From contig JAFYRB010000102.1 in the NCBI GenBank assembly GCA_017559615.1, positions 1 to 48,127 on the forward strand: a DNA stretch of 48,127 nucleotides. Direction: 5' to 3'. The notes beneath the pieces were generated by a model. It had not been told where the DNA came from and searched no databases. It was given only the letters and a program-made list of their open reading frames with translations. This document shows, piece after piece, positions 31,467 to 40,792 of this stretch. The position numbers and the translations under genes are program-made. This DNA comes from Alistipes sp. Its GTDB lineage: Bacteria > Bacteroidota > Bacteroidia > Bacteroidales > Rikenellaceae. The first letter of the stretch is position 1; each line of letters opens with the position of its first letter.

Positions 31467-33617
31467 ATGCAAAGGAAGATGAGTAAGACAAGAGATATTT
31501 CCAGAAGAGTTACGAAGTTTATTTCCGTAGCGATAGTTCTGCTTTTTGGTGCTGCGCTACTTACGAAGTGTGCCTCGACAATGGCACCTACGGGAGGTCC
31601 GAAGGATACTATTCCTCCGGTTATTGTCTTTATGGACCCCGATAACTTCTCCACCAACATCGACACGCTGCGCCACCCAAAGATATACGTGGAGTTCAAC
31701 GAGTATGTCCAGATTAAGGATTTGCAGAAGGAGCTTTACACCTCGCCAGCGATGAAGAAGAAGCCTACGGTGGTACGCCGTGGTCGTGGCATCGTGGTTA
31801 CGATGAAGGATACGCTGCGTCCTAACACCACCTATGCCATTAACTTCGGAGCCTCTATTGCCGATAACAACGAGGGTAACCCTCTCCACGCTATGCGCTA
31901 TGTCTTCTCGACAGGCGACACCGTCGATTCGATGTATATGTCGGGCTATACGGCCGACTCCTATAAGGCGGACTCGGTAAGTAAGTCGTTCATCTACTTC
32001 TTCATTGCCGACTCGGTGGAGCAGCCAAAGGAGTGGGACTCTACGATGTTTAAGTATAAGCCACAGGTTATCGCACGTGCCGAGAAGAATGGTATCTTCA
32101 TCGCGCAGAACCTTAAGCCTGTGAACTACCGCATCTACGCCTTCGAGGATACGAACAACAATATGGAGTATGAGCCTTCGGTAGACCAGATTGGCTTCCT
32201 CGATAGCGTATATAACCCCGCTACGATGCCAGGCTTTACCATCTGGTACGACTCATTACGCCACTACCCTTCGGCCGAGCCACAGCTCTACTTCCGTATG
32301 TTTATGGATCGTCGCTTTGCACGCCATACGCTTACGGGCCACGAGCGCCTCAACCGTCATAAGGCGATGCTCTACTTCGGAGCTCCAAATCCCGAGGTGC
32401 TATCCATAAAGTTCGACTCTATCCCCGAGGATAAGGTTATCTACGATCCGCAGAACGTAAACCGCGATACCGTAGCCTTGTGGTTTGACCTCGCACCCGA
32501 GGAGCTTCCCGACACCATCAAGGGTGAGATTAGATACATCAAGCACGACTCTATCAACGAGCTTGTTGAGTCTACCGAGAAGCTACGCCTTGCGTGGGTG
32601 AAGGTTGAGACGAAGGAGGAGCGTGAGGAGCGCGAGAAGTTGGAGAAGGAACGCGAGAAGGCTATCAAAAATGGCGAGGAGTGGGTAGAGCCAGAGAAGG
32701 AGAACCCATTTAAAGTTACGATGCCAACCTCTGGCGAGTTCCATAAACATAAGGCTATCGAGATGGAGTTCGATTATCCACTTACGAAGTTCGACTCTAC
32801 GCTGGTTACGCTTAAGATGACCTCGGAGGAGATTACCGAGGCGCAGGACGTACCATTCCACTTTGTGCAGGATACGCTCAACCGCCGAAAGTATAAGTTG
32901 CTCATCGACTGGACTCCAAAGGCGAAGTATGAGTTTACCATCCCTGCGGGCGTATTCGAAAACTTGGCAAGAGAGAGCAACGACACACTGAAGTATAACT
33001 ATACGGCTGCCAACCCCGAGAAGTTTGCTATCCTAAATATCGACATCCGAAGCAAGCGCTCCGACGTGCAGTATATCCTTCAGGTTACAAATGCCCGAGG
33101 CCAGATGCTACGCGAGATTCGTAACATCAAGGCGGGTAAGTACGTTGTGGACTACATCTCGCCTGGCGAGGTTATGCTCCGCGTTGTGGAGGATATGAAC
33201 GGCAACGGCAAGTGGGATACGGGCGATATGGTGCTGATGCGTCAGCCCGAGCGCACCGAGATTTTCAAGAACGAGGATGGTACGGAGATTATCACCACGA
33301 AGGAGAATTGGGAGTTCGACATCGAGGTGGATATGGACCAGCTCTTTGCTCCGATGACTATGGAGGCGTTGGTTAAGATGCTTGATGACCGCGAGGATGA
33401 GCGCCTTAAGAAGCTCGCCATAGATGAGGCCAAGAAGCGTCAGGAGGCAGCCAAGAGCAGAAACAACAACCAGAACTCTGGTATGGGCCTCGGAGGTATG
33501 GGCGGCGGCCTCGGCGGTGGTCTTGGTGGCCTCGGCGGCGGTGGCGGTGCTGGAGGTCTTCGCAGCAACACAAATACCGGCTCTATGGCTGGAGGAATGG
33601 GTAATTTAAGACGCTAA
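31467..33617 (+). CDS. Large Ig-like (Big_5) domain lipoprotein
   Basis: The 716-residue protein has an N-terminal hydrophobic signal ending near Cys35 (LLTKCAS), then APTGGPKDTIPPVIV, the usual beginning of Bacteroidota Big_5 lipoproteins. The first Ig-like Big_5 domain spans about 55-150 (YVEFNEYVQIKDL and AINFGASIADNNEGN). Further beta-rich domains follow, with a charged helical insert (EEREEREKLEKEREKAIKNGE, about 382-404). The C-terminus is a Gly/Met/Leu-rich run, unusual for a lipoprotein. A second ATG four codons on is an alternative start. The role is unknown. The next gene encodes an outer-membrane beta-barrel-like protein. Confidence 0.85.
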   Translation: MQRKMSKTRDISRRVTKFISVAIVLLFGAALLTKCASTMAPTGGPKDTIPPVIVFMDPDNFSTNIDTLRHPKIYVEFNEYVQIKDLQKELYTSPAMKKKPTVVRRGRGIVVTMKDTLRPNTTYAINFGASIADNNEGNPLHAMRYVFSTGDTVDSMYMSGYTADSYKADSVSKSFIYFFIADSVEQPKEWDSTMFKYKPQVIARAEKNGIFIAQNLKPVNYRIYAFEDTNNNMEYEPSVDQIGFLDSVYNPATMPGFTIWYDSLRHYPSAEPQLYFRMFMDRRFARHTLTGHERLNRHKAMLYFGAPNPEVLSIKFDSIPEDKVIYDPQNVNRDTVALWFDLAPEELPDTIKGEIRYIKHDSINELVESTEKLRLAWVKVETKEEREEREKLEKEREKAIKNGEEWVEPEKENPFKVTMPTSGEFHKHKAIEMEFDYPLTKFDSTLVTLKMTSEEITEAQDVPFHFVQDTLNRRKYKLLIDWTPKAKYEFTIPAGVFENLARESNDTLKYNYTAANPEKFAILNIDIRSKRSDVQYILQVTNARGQMLREIRNIKAGKYVVDYISPGEVMLRVVEDMNGNGKWDTGDMVLMRQPERTEIFKNEDGTEIITTKENWEFDIEVDMDQLFAPMTMEALVKMLDDREDERLKKLAIDEAKKRQEAAKSRNNNQNSGMGLGGMGGGLGGGLGGLGGGGGAGGLRSNTNTGSMAGGMGNLRR

Positions 33618-33642
33618 CGCAGTGCGTTATAAAAGTTTCGAA

Positions 33643-34560
33643 ATGAGGAAAATTAAGAACATACGACTACTCTTTGCGATGGTACTGACCATCGTCATAA
33701 CACTCTGTAGCCAGCAGGCCTCGGCGCAGCATACCCTCACCCTTGTGGGAGGTACGGGAGCCTCTTATGCCCGCTTCTACCCCGCGCAGGAGACATCTTG
33801 GACGTGGAACTGCGAGAACTATGGCATTGCGTGGCGCTATTATAGCGATAAGCCCCGCTTCGTAGGTGCTGTGGGTATCGACCTCGAGTACCGAGAGCGT
33901 GCCTATAATATGGGTTGGCGATACACCTCTTCGTGGGTGCCTATTGGCGATACGGGTGACTTTAAGGAGATTCGACGCTATGAGTTCTACCACCGTAAGA
34001 TTAGCACGGTGATGCTTCCTCTGGTGTGGCAGCCACATTTCTATCTCGCTAAAAACCGCTTGCGACTCTTCGTTGAGGCGGCCGTAGTATTTAGCTACAA
34101 CTTCTCGTCGAGCTACTCCTATCAGAACAACGAACGCCCAGGAGGCGTCTACAACTGGAAGATTCCGCGCGACAACCGCTTCGGCTATGGACTCTCGGGT
34201 GGTGCCGGTTTCGCACTTCTCTTTGGTCAGGTGGAGATAGGCTTCAAGGCGAAGTACGACTTCGGTTACTCGGATATCCTGAAGAACCGTAATAAATACT
34301 ACTCGAATACTACGGATGGCTACGAGAACCCATTCTACTACACTCCAATGCGTTCGCCTATCGACAACCTCAGCTTCTCGCTGACACTCGGCTGGCGCTT
34401 CAATAAGCGAGGCTTCGACGAGTGGTTTGTGGTAAGGCCAAAAAAAGAGAAGGGACTTCGAACCTTCAACTTCTCGGCACAGTCAGGTGCTAACGGCGCA
34501 GCGCAGGGTGGTCAGGGAGCTCCAGGAGGTCGCACAAATATGAACCAAACACGTAGATAA
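33643..34560 (+). CDS. Outer-membrane beta-barrel-like protein
   Basis: The 305-residue protein has a signal peptide (about 1-29, ending QQASAQ) and alternating, Tyr/Phe-rich strands through about residue 270 (for example WRYYSDKPRFVGAVGIDLEYRERAY and LSFSLTLGWRFNKRGF), as expected of a barrel of roughly 8-12 strands. A short Gly/Ala/Asn tail follows. ATG at 33643 is chosen over one seven codons earlier since the signal peptide begins there. It may be of the OMP_b-brl or PorT-like kind; a specific assignment is not supported. It follows the Big_5 lipoprotein gene by 25 nt and may be its partner. Confidence 0.72.
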   Translation: MRKIKNIRLLFAMVLTIVITLCSQQASAQHTLTLVGGTGASYARFYPAQETSWTWNCENYGIAWRYYSDKPRFVGAVGIDLEYRERAYNMGWRYTSSWVPIGDTGDFKEIRRYEFYHRKISTVMLPLVWQPHFYLAKNRLRLFVEAAVVFSYNFSSSYSYQNNERPGGVYNWKIPRDNRFGYGLSGGAGFALLFGQVEIGFKAKYDFGYSDILKNRNKYYSNTTDGYENPFYYTPMRSPIDNLSFSLTLGWRFNKRGFDEWFVVRPKKEKGLRTFNFSAQSGANGAAQGGQGAPGGRTNMNQTRR

Positions 34561-34584
34561 TAATAACTAAAAAACTTATAAATT

Positions 34585-34920
34585 ATGGATTCAACAAGAC
34601 AGCAGAAGATTGCTCGACAGATTCAGCGCGACATCGCCGAGATTTTGCAGAAGGAGATGGCCGACACCATCCGTGGCTCACTCGTTACGGTAACTACCGT
34701 GCGCGTATCACCCGATTTGGCCTACGCAAAGCTCTACATCAGTATCTTCCCATTTGACCGTAGCGCGGCGTTGCTCGAGGCTATCAAGGAGAAGAGCTGG
34801 TATGTCCGCAAGCTCCTCGGCGCACGTATCCGCAACCAGCTCAAGATTGTTCCAGAGTTGGAGTGGTTCATCGACGACTCGTTGGAGTATATCGAGAATA
34901 TCGATAACCTCCTAAAATAG
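34585..34920 (+). CDS. rbfA: Ribosome-binding factor A
   Basis: The 111-residue protein has the type II KH fold of RbfA: STRQQKIARQIQRDIAEILQKEM, then VRVSPDLAYAKLYISIF and, at the end, RIRNQLKIVPELEWFIDDSLEYI, which contains the conserved RVP/P-L-x-F-x-D element. RbfA binds the 30S subunit and helps 16S rRNA 5' processing. It is in a plus-strand run with the FtsX-type gene following after 30 nt, a familiar Bacteroidota order. Confidence 0.94.
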   Translation: MDSTRQQKIARQIQRDIAEILQKEMADTIRGSLVTVTTVRVSPDLAYAKLYISIFPFDRSAALLEAIKEKSWYVRKLLGARIRNQLKIVPELEWFIDDSLEYIENIDNLLK

Positions 34921-34950
34921 AGACAGTTATAACAACAAATAACGGCTATT

Positions 34951-36138
34951 ATGTTGTGGGGTAAGTTTGCGCGAAGGTATATGTTTTCACCGAAGTCACA
35001 CTCGGTGATAAACATCATTGCGTGGGTGAGCCTCATAGCCGTTGCGGTGCCTACTGCCGCGATGGTAATCCTCGTTGCGGTATTCGATGGATTGTCCGAG
35101 ACCGTTGCAAAACTCGAGAGTGCCATCGACGCAGATATAGAGGTTGTGGCACGCCGTGGCCAGACACTCCGCTGCGAGGAGGTGGATACCGCGCAAATTG
35201 CTAACATCGAGGGTGTGGAGGCTATTGCACCCTATATCGAGCAGAGCGTAATGGCCTCGTCGGCAGGTCGTCGCGTGACGCTGGAGCTTCGTGGTGTCGA
35301 CCGCAGCTACTTCGAGGTTATGGACGTGGCACCACTTGTTGAGGCGGGAAGGTTGGAGTCTATATTCTCGGGCGACATCCTCCTCGGCACCTCGCTATGT
35401 TCCGACCTCGGAGCTTATGGCATCGGCACCGAGATAGAGCTATATGCTCTCAACCGCAAGCAGATATCTACGCTGCTGCCGATGAGTGGCATATCGCGTA
35501 TGACAACCCACCTCGGAGGAGCTGTAAATGGTAATAACGATATCAGCACTACGCTTGCCATTGCCGAGTTAGGACGTGTGCAGAGGCTTCTAAACTATAA
35601 CGACCGCGTCTCGGCAATAGCTATCAGAACTGCCGAGGGCTGTGACGCACGTAGGGTTGCCACAGAGATAGAGAGTGTCGTGGGCGAGGAGTATAAGGCC
35701 GTAACACGTGCCGAGAAGAACGCCTCGATAAACGCGATACTCCGTATGGAGAAGTATGCCATAGTGCTTATCGGAGCGTTGATAATCCTCGTTGCTACCT
35801 TCTCCATCGTAGGTGCTGTCATAATGCTTATCACCGAGAAGCAGCGCGACATCCATACGCTACGTGCGTTAGGTGCCAAGCGAAGCCTCGTGAACAACAT
35901 CTTCGTGGGTGAGGGAGTGCTTCTCACCGCGGCGGGATGTCTCCTCGGCACAATCATAGGCTGCACCATAGCGCTTCTGCAACAGCACTTTAAGTGGGTT
36001 AAGATTCCTGGCGACAGCTTCCTAAATGGCTACCCCGTAAGCCTCAACCTATGGGATGTGGCGCTTATCGTTGTGATTGTCATTGTCATAGGCACGATAG
36101 TCTCGTGGGCAACGGTACGTACACGCCTTAAAGAGTAA
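34951..36138 (+). CDS. FtsX-like ABC permease (LolC/E type)
   Basis: The 395-residue inner-membrane permease has the LolC/E topology: one N-terminal membrane segment (about 22-48), a large periplasmic domain (about 50-255), then three membrane segments in the FtsX domain (about 265-290, 315-345, 365-385) with the coupling motif EKQRDIHTLRALGAKRSLVNNIFVGEGVLL. LolCDE-type permeases release lipoproteins from the inner membrane. No partner ATPase lies nearby. Two further lipoprotein genes in this cluster fit a lipoprotein context. Confidence 0.9.
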   Translation: MLWGKFARRYMFSPKSHSVINIIAWVSLIAVAVPTAAMVILVAVFDGLSETVAKLESAIDADIEVVARRGQTLRCEEVDTAQIANIEGVEAIAPYIEQSVMASSAGRRVTLELRGVDRSYFEVMDVAPLVEAGRLESIFSGDILLGTSLCSDLGAYGIGTEIELYALNRKQISTLLPMSGISRMTTHLGGAVNGNNDISTTLAIAELGRVQRLLNYNDRVSAIAIRTAEGCDARRVATEIESVVGEEYKAVTRAEKNASINAILRMEKYAIVLIGALIILVATFSIVGAVIMLITEKQRDIHTLRALGAKRSLVNNIFVGEGVLLTAAGCLLGTIIGCTIALLQQHFKWVKIPGDSFLNGYPVSLNLWDVALIVVIVIVIGTIVSWATVRTRLKE

Positions 36139-36153
36139 AATAGAGTACTAAAT

Positions 36154-37080
36154 ATGATAAGAAACTTCTCAAAACGCATCGCATCGAGTGTTGCTACCAT
36201 CGTGCTGCTGGTAGGTGCTATCGCCTGCTCAGGCCCGAGGGTTATTCCCGATGATGTCCTCAAGGATATCATCCACGATGCCTATCTGGCCAACGCATAT
36301 CTCGAGGAGGCAAACATCAACGACGATTCGCTCTACATTTATGAACCTATCTTCGAGCGCTATGGATATACTATCGAGGATTTACACCATACGATTATGG
36401 GCTTCTCGGAGCGTAAGAGTGCGATGCTCTCGGACCTTATGTATGAGGTAAACCAGCGTCTTAGCGAGGAGTCGAAGGTGGAGCAGCGTAAGATTGTGGT
36501 GCTTGACACCATCGACAACATCGCCAAGCGCGAATATACACGTACGGTCTACTCCGACTCGCTGATTCGCGTTAAGAATCTTCGTGACTCGTCGAAGTTA
36601 CGCATCACCATCTCCGACCTTATACCTGCGGAGTACACCGTGTCGTTCACATACCTTATCGACACGCTCGATGAGAATCGTAACTCACGCGTCGAGGCAT
36701 ACCTCATAAACCATAAGAGTGATGAGATGATGCGCCACACGATGATGCTCAGCCGCTATCGTGAGAGTAAGTACACGCGAAAGTTCACGACCGACACCAC
36801 ACACCGCGAGCTATTTATCAATATGTTCTACCACCCTCATAACGAGGAGTCGAAAACCCCCGACATCACTATTAAGGAGTTCAAAGTTGTGCGAGTGTTG
36901 CCTACCGAGCAGAGCGTAGATAGCCTCTATCGCCATCAGCTCAACATAAGCCTCTTCAACCACGAACTTATGACCTCGTTTACGCGCGATACGGTGGACA
37001 TTGCAGAGGTCGAGAGAGATACTATGGCAACAGATTCGCTACGCTATGAGAAGGATAGCCTCACACTACGCACTAATTAA
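36154..37080 (+). CDS. DUF4296 lipoprotein
   Basis: The 308-residue protein has a signal with lipobox GAIAC (Cys about 25) and then PRVIPDDVLKDIIHDAYLANAYLE, the DUF4296 signature (IPxxxMxxIlxDlhlaea). The DUF4296 helical part ends near residue 120 (SMGFSERKSAML to EVNQRLSEES). The C-terminal half is beta-rich. No function is known. The order rbfA, FtsX permease, DUF4296, amidohydrolase is common in Bacteroidales. It overlaps the amidohydrolase gene by 35 nt. Confidence 0.88.
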   Translation: MIRNFSKRIASSVATIVLLVGAIACSGPRVIPDDVLKDIIHDAYLANAYLEEANINDDSLYIYEPIFERYGYTIEDLHHTIMGFSERKSAMLSDLMYEVNQRLSEESKVEQRKIVVLDTIDNIAKREYTRTVYSDSLIRVKNLRDSSKLRITISDLIPAEYTVSFTYLIDTLDENRNSRVEAYLINHKSDEMMRHTMMLSRYRESKYTRKFTTDTTHRELFINMFYHPHNEESKTPDITIKEFKVVRVLPTEQSVDSLYRHQLNISLFNHELMTSFTRDTVDIAEVERDTMATDSLRYEKDSLTLRTN

Positions 37081-38179
37081 CGGGGCGCTACAACGCGACA
37101 TCGTTATAGAGTTGGATGATAATGGCGTGATTCGCAATGTCATCCACACCAACGCGCTGGACTCTATGGCGAGTGTTGAGTTCTACCCTGGCATCCTCAT
37201 TCCAGGTATGGTAAATGCCCATTGCCACCTCGAGTTATCCTATCTTCGAGGAGAGATTGCCGAGGGTAGTGGCTTTGCGGGCTTCGCACGTGCCATAGGT
37301 CAGGTGCGTAATAACTTCACCGCCGAGGAGCGTATCCACGCCGCTTCGGTTGCCGATGCAAGGATGTGGGCAGAGGGTGTGGAGGCTGTAGCAGATATTG
37401 CTAACGACGAACTTATAATGGAGGTTAAGGAGCGTTCAAAGATAGCGTATCACACTATGTTTGAGCACTTTGGACTAACAAATACCTCAACCGCCGAGAC
37501 ACAAGCCTTAGCCCTGCGCTACAACGACTCCTCGGCTACGCCACACTCCACATACTCGCTTCAGGATGCACCTTTTAAGGAGCTATGTAAGGGCGAGGAA
37601 CTACTCTCGATTCACTTGCTGGAGAGCGATGATGAGTCGGAACTATATAGAGGTGGTGGCTCACTCTGGGCGTGGTACGAGCGTATGGGGTGGAGGTGTG
37701 ACTTCCTCGACTACGGCTCGCCAGCACGACGTGTGGCTGAGAGTACGCCACGCGATAGAGCGATGCTTCTTGTTCACGCCACACGCGCCACAAAGGAGGA
37801 TGTCGAACTAATTGAGAGCCATACACATAGTGCCACGTGGGTGCTATGCCCAGAGTCGAATCGCTACATCTCGCGTCTTACGCCTCCTGTTGCGATGCTT
37901 CGAGATATGGGAGCAAGAATTGCCGTAGGCACCGATTCGCTGGCTTCGGCACGCTCGCTCTCGATGATTGATAACCTCCGCCAACTTGGCGACATTGCCC
38001 CAACACCCCTCAACGAACTCCTTACGTGGGCGACACTCAACGGCGCCATAGCTCTTGGCATCGACGCGGAGAAGGGAAGCTTTGAGGTGGGTAAGCGCCC
38101 AGGTATGGTGGTTATCGAGGGTGCGGACCTACAAAACCTCCGTCTAACTCCCAACACGACATCACGTCGATTGATATAG
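37046..38179 (+). CDS. Amidohydrolase-superfamily deaminase/chlorohydrolase-like enzyme
   Basis: The 377-residue protein has the amidohydrolase TIM barrel: GMVNAHCHLELS (metal His59 and His61), TPHSTYS, LLVHATRA and the late metal Asp in VGTDSLAS, then GKRPGMVVIEG at the C-terminus. It resembles the TrzA/MtaD and aminodeoxyfutalosine deaminase group, hence a purine or aminopurine deaminase is possible. The chosen ATG makes it start MRRIASHYALINGAL, as in the family; a frame start 45 nt further up would lengthen the overlap with DUF4296. Substrate unproven. Confidence 0.85.
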   Translation: MRRIASHYALINGALQRDIVIELDDNGVIRNVIHTNALDSMASVEFYPGILIPGMVNAHCHLELSYLRGEIAEGSGFAGFARAIGQVRNNFTAEERIHAASVADARMWAEGVEAVADIANDELIMEVKERSKIAYHTMFEHFGLTNTSTAETQALALRYNDSSATPHSTYSLQDAPFKELCKGEELLSIHLLESDDESELYRGGGSLWAWYERMGWRCDFLDYGSPARRVAESTPRDRAMLLVHATRATKEDVELIESHTHSATWVLCPESNRYISRLTPPVAMLRDMGARIAVGTDSLASARSLSMIDNLRQLGDIAPTPLNELLTWATLNGAIALGIDAEKGSFEVGKRPGMVVIEGADLQNLRLTPNTTSRRLI

Positions 38180-38199
38180 AACGAACAAAACTTAAAAAT

Positions 38200-39669
38200 A
38201 TGAAGAATAGAAAAACCATTGTCGGCACTCTCTTTATTGCCGTAGTTCTCGTAGTGGTATGCGTTATGTCGCACCTCGGCGAAAACAAGAATATGTTTAA
38301 GGCCAGCGTCAACTATCGCATCATTGATGGTGTGATTTACCTCGATGAGCCAGAGCGCAGCCCTTCGCAGCAGAGTATGCTCGAGTTTCGTGCCGAGCCT
38401 CTGGAGACCGTACGTGTAGGCTTCGTAGGTCTTGGTATGCGTGGTCCCGATGCTGTTGACCGCTTCTCACGCATCGAGGGCGTGGCTATCAACGGCCTCT
38501 GCGACAAGTACGCTGAGCGTGCGGAGCGCTGTCAGGTCTACCTTAAGAATGCTGGTATGCCCGAGGCAAAGGTATATAGCGGCGATGAGGGTTATAAGGC
38601 GTTGTGCGAGAGCGAGGATATCGACCTTGTCTACATCGCAACACCGTGGCAGTTGCACGTCGAGGTGGCGGTATATGCTATGAACCACGGCAAGCACGTG
38701 GCAATTGAGGTGCCAAGTGCCAACACCGTTGCCGAGTGCTGGGCGTTGGTAGATGCTGCGGAGCGCAATAAGGTACACTGCACAATCTTGGAGAACTGCT
38801 GCTACGACCACTTCGAGCTTACAACATTGAATATGGCACACTCGGGAGTCTTTGGCGAGATTATCCACACCGAGGGCGCATATATCCACAACCTTGAGCC
38901 ATACTGGCGACACTATGCCGATAACTGGCGCTTGGAGTATAACCAGGCACACAACGGCGACATCTACGCTACGCACGGCATTGGCCCTAACTGTCAGGCG
39001 TTGAACATCCACCGCGGTGATAAACTCGACATCCTTGTTTCGATGTCTACGAAGTCCATAAACGGCGCGAAGCTCACACAGGAGATTATGGGCGAGGCGG
39101 AGTGCAAGCAGGGTGACCAGATTAACACCCTCATCCGCACACACAACGGTTGCACAATTGATATGCAGCATAACGTTATGACACCACGCCCTTATAGCCG
39201 TATGTATCAGCTTGTTGGCACCGAGGGTTTTGCGAATAAGTATCCCGTTGCGGGCTTCACCTTCAAGCTCGACCAGCTCCAGAGCGTTGCGACGGACGAG
39301 AATGGAATGCCTGATATCGAGGCCTTGGACCACCACACCTTCGCACCACAGAGCGTCGCTGCGGAGATGATGGCCCTCTACAAGCACCCTGTGCAGAAGC
39401 AGCTTATAAATGGCGTGCCTTTGCAGGACTACTCGATGGGTGTTGGTGGCCACGGAGGTATGGACTTCATTATGGATTACCGCCTTGTCTACTGCCTACG
39501 CAATGGTCTGCCTCTTGATATGGATGTCTACGATGCTGCGGAGTGGAGCGCAATGGGCGAGCTTACACGTATTTCGATTGAGAATGGTAGCAAGCCTGTG
39601 AAGATTCCAGATTTCACACGTGGCGATTGGGATAAGATTGATGGTCTAACATTCTATTTTGCAGAGTAA
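38200..39669 (+). CDS. GH109-type alpha-N-acetylgalactosaminidase (Gfo/Idh/MocA fold)
   Basis: The 489-residue protein has an N-terminal hydrophobic signal/anchor (about 7-24), then a NAD-binding Rossmann fold (VRVGFVGLGMRGPDAVDRF, about 71-89; YIATPWQLH) and the GH109 C-terminal domain with YATHGIGPNCQALNIHRGD and GGHGGMDFIMDYRLVYCLRNG. GH109 enzymes cut alpha-GalNAc from glycans such as mucin or blood group A by an NAD-dependent elimination mechanism. It starts 20 nt after the amidohydrolase gene. The genes for a sugar kinase and MFS carrier follow. The signal suggests periplasmic action. Confidence 0.9.
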   Translation: MKNRKTIVGTLFIAVVLVVVCVMSHLGENKNMFKASVNYRIIDGVIYLDEPERSPSQQSMLEFRAEPLETVRVGFVGLGMRGPDAVDRFSRIEGVAINGLCDKYAERAERCQVYLKNAGMPEAKVYSGDEGYKALCESEDIDLVYIATPWQLHVEVAVYAMNHGKHVAIEVPSANTVAECWALVDAAERNKVHCTILENCCYDHFELTTLNMAHSGVFGEIIHTEGAYIHNLEPYWRHYADNWRLEYNQAHNGDIYATHGIGPNCQALNIHRGDKLDILVSMSTKSINGAKLTQEIMGEAECKQGDQINTLIRTHNGCTIDMQHNVMTPRPYSRMYQLVGTEGFANKYPVAGFTFKLDQLQSVATDENGMPDIEALDHHTFAPQSVAAEMMALYKHPVQKQLINGVPLQDYSMGVGGHGGMDFIMDYRLVYCLRNGLPLDMDVYDAAEWSAMGELTRISIENGSKPVKIPDFTRGDWDKIDGLTFYFAE

Positions 39670-39670
39670 T

Positions 39671-40756
39671 ATGACAACTCTACGCTCCATTGCCGAGCGC
39701 TTTGCGTTGGAGGGCGAGGTGATGGATATAAAGCCTCTTGGCGAGGGTTTTATCAACGACACCTACATCGTAACCACCGTTGGCGATGCGGCAAACTACA
39801 TCCTTCAGCGTAAGAACCACGCCATCTTCCCCAATGTGGAGAGGATGATGGATAACATCGCGCGTGTCACAGCACACCTCAAGGCGAAGGTCACTGAAGC
39901 GGGCGGCAACCCCGAGCGCGAGGTGCTTACCATAGTGCCAACAAAGGAGGGTGCGCTCTGCTACCACGATGGGGAGAACTTCTGGGCGGTGTGTAAGTTT
40001 ATCGAGGGTGCTGTTACGCACGATGTTGCCAACACCCCACATCTTGCATATATGGGCGGTAAGGGCATAGGCAAATTTCAAGCACTGCTATCCGACTTTA
40101 GCGAGCCACTTTATGAGGTTATCAAGGGTTTCCACAACATCCGCTGGCGCTTCGAGCAGTGGGATAAGGCACTAAAGGAGGATAAGGCAGGACGTAAGGC
40201 TTCGCTCTCAAAGGAGATTGAGTGGATAGAGTCGCGCCGCGAGAAGATGCTCAGTTTCTGGGCGATGGTCGAGAGTGGCGAGCTGCCAATGCGTGTTACG
40301 CATAACGACACGAAACTCAGCAACATACTCTTCGACAAGGAGGATAACGTACTCTGTGTCATCGACTTGGATACTGTTATGAGCAGCACCGCGCTCAACG
40401 ATTTTGGCGATGCCATCCGTTCCTATACAAATACAGGAGCCGAGGATGACCAGAACCTCGACAACGTCGCGATGGATATTGAGATATTTAGAGCCTACGC
40501 CGCGGGTTACCTCTCGGAGCGCAAGTCTACGATGACCGCGACGGAGAGAGAGTGGCTTGCCTTTTCGGCGCTCTACATCACCTTCGAGCAGGTGCTTCGC
40601 TTCCTGATGGACTACATCGATGGCGACACCTACTACAAGACGCGCTATGCGGAGCATAACCTGGTGCGTACCCACGCGCAGTATAAGCTCCTTGAGAGTA
40701 TGGAGGCGCAATATCCCGAGATGCAACGCGTAATTGCGGCGCTTATCGAGGAGTAA
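39671..40756 (+). CDS. APH-fold kinase, probably N-acetylhexosamine 1-kinase-like
   Basis: The 361-residue protein has the aminoglycoside phosphotransferase fold: LGEGFINDTYIV (glycine-rich loop), YILQRKNHAIFPN (ATP lysine region), THNDTKLSNILFD (catalytic Asp in HND) and CVIDLDT (metal Asp). All key residues are present. Homologues in Bacteroidota are often called mucin desulfatase or N-acetylhexosamine kinase. With a GH109 enzyme 1 nt upstream and an MFS carrier downstream, phosphorylation of released GalNAc at C1 is the likely job. ATG 12 nt after the frame's first Met is chosen since it starts 1 nt after the GH109 stop. Confidence 0.82.
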   Translation: MTTLRSIAERFALEGEVMDIKPLGEGFINDTYIVTTVGDAANYILQRKNHAIFPNVERMMDNIARVTAHLKAKVTEAGGNPEREVLTIVPTKEGALCYHDGENFWAVCKFIEGAVTHDVANTPHLAYMGGKGIGKFQALLSDFSEPLYEVIKGFHNIRWRFEQWDKALKEDKAGRKASLSKEIEWIESRREKMLSFWAMVESGELPMRVTHNDTKLSNILFDKEDNVLCVIDLDTVMSSTALNDFGDAIRSYTNTGAEDDQNLDNVAMDIEIFRAYAAGYLSERKSTMTATEREWLAFSALYITFEQVLRFLMDYIDGDTYYKTRYAEHNLVRTHAQYKLLESMEAQYPEMQRVIAALIEE

Positions 40757-40792
40757 CAACAACTATAAAAGAAACATCTAATAAGAGTGGTT

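Noticed and set aside
38467..39453. 328-codon open frame antisense to the GH109 gene
   Set aside because: It lies wholly within a well-supported gene, its protein is rich in Val, Leu, His and Cys with no motif, and it follows from the codon bias of the sense gene.
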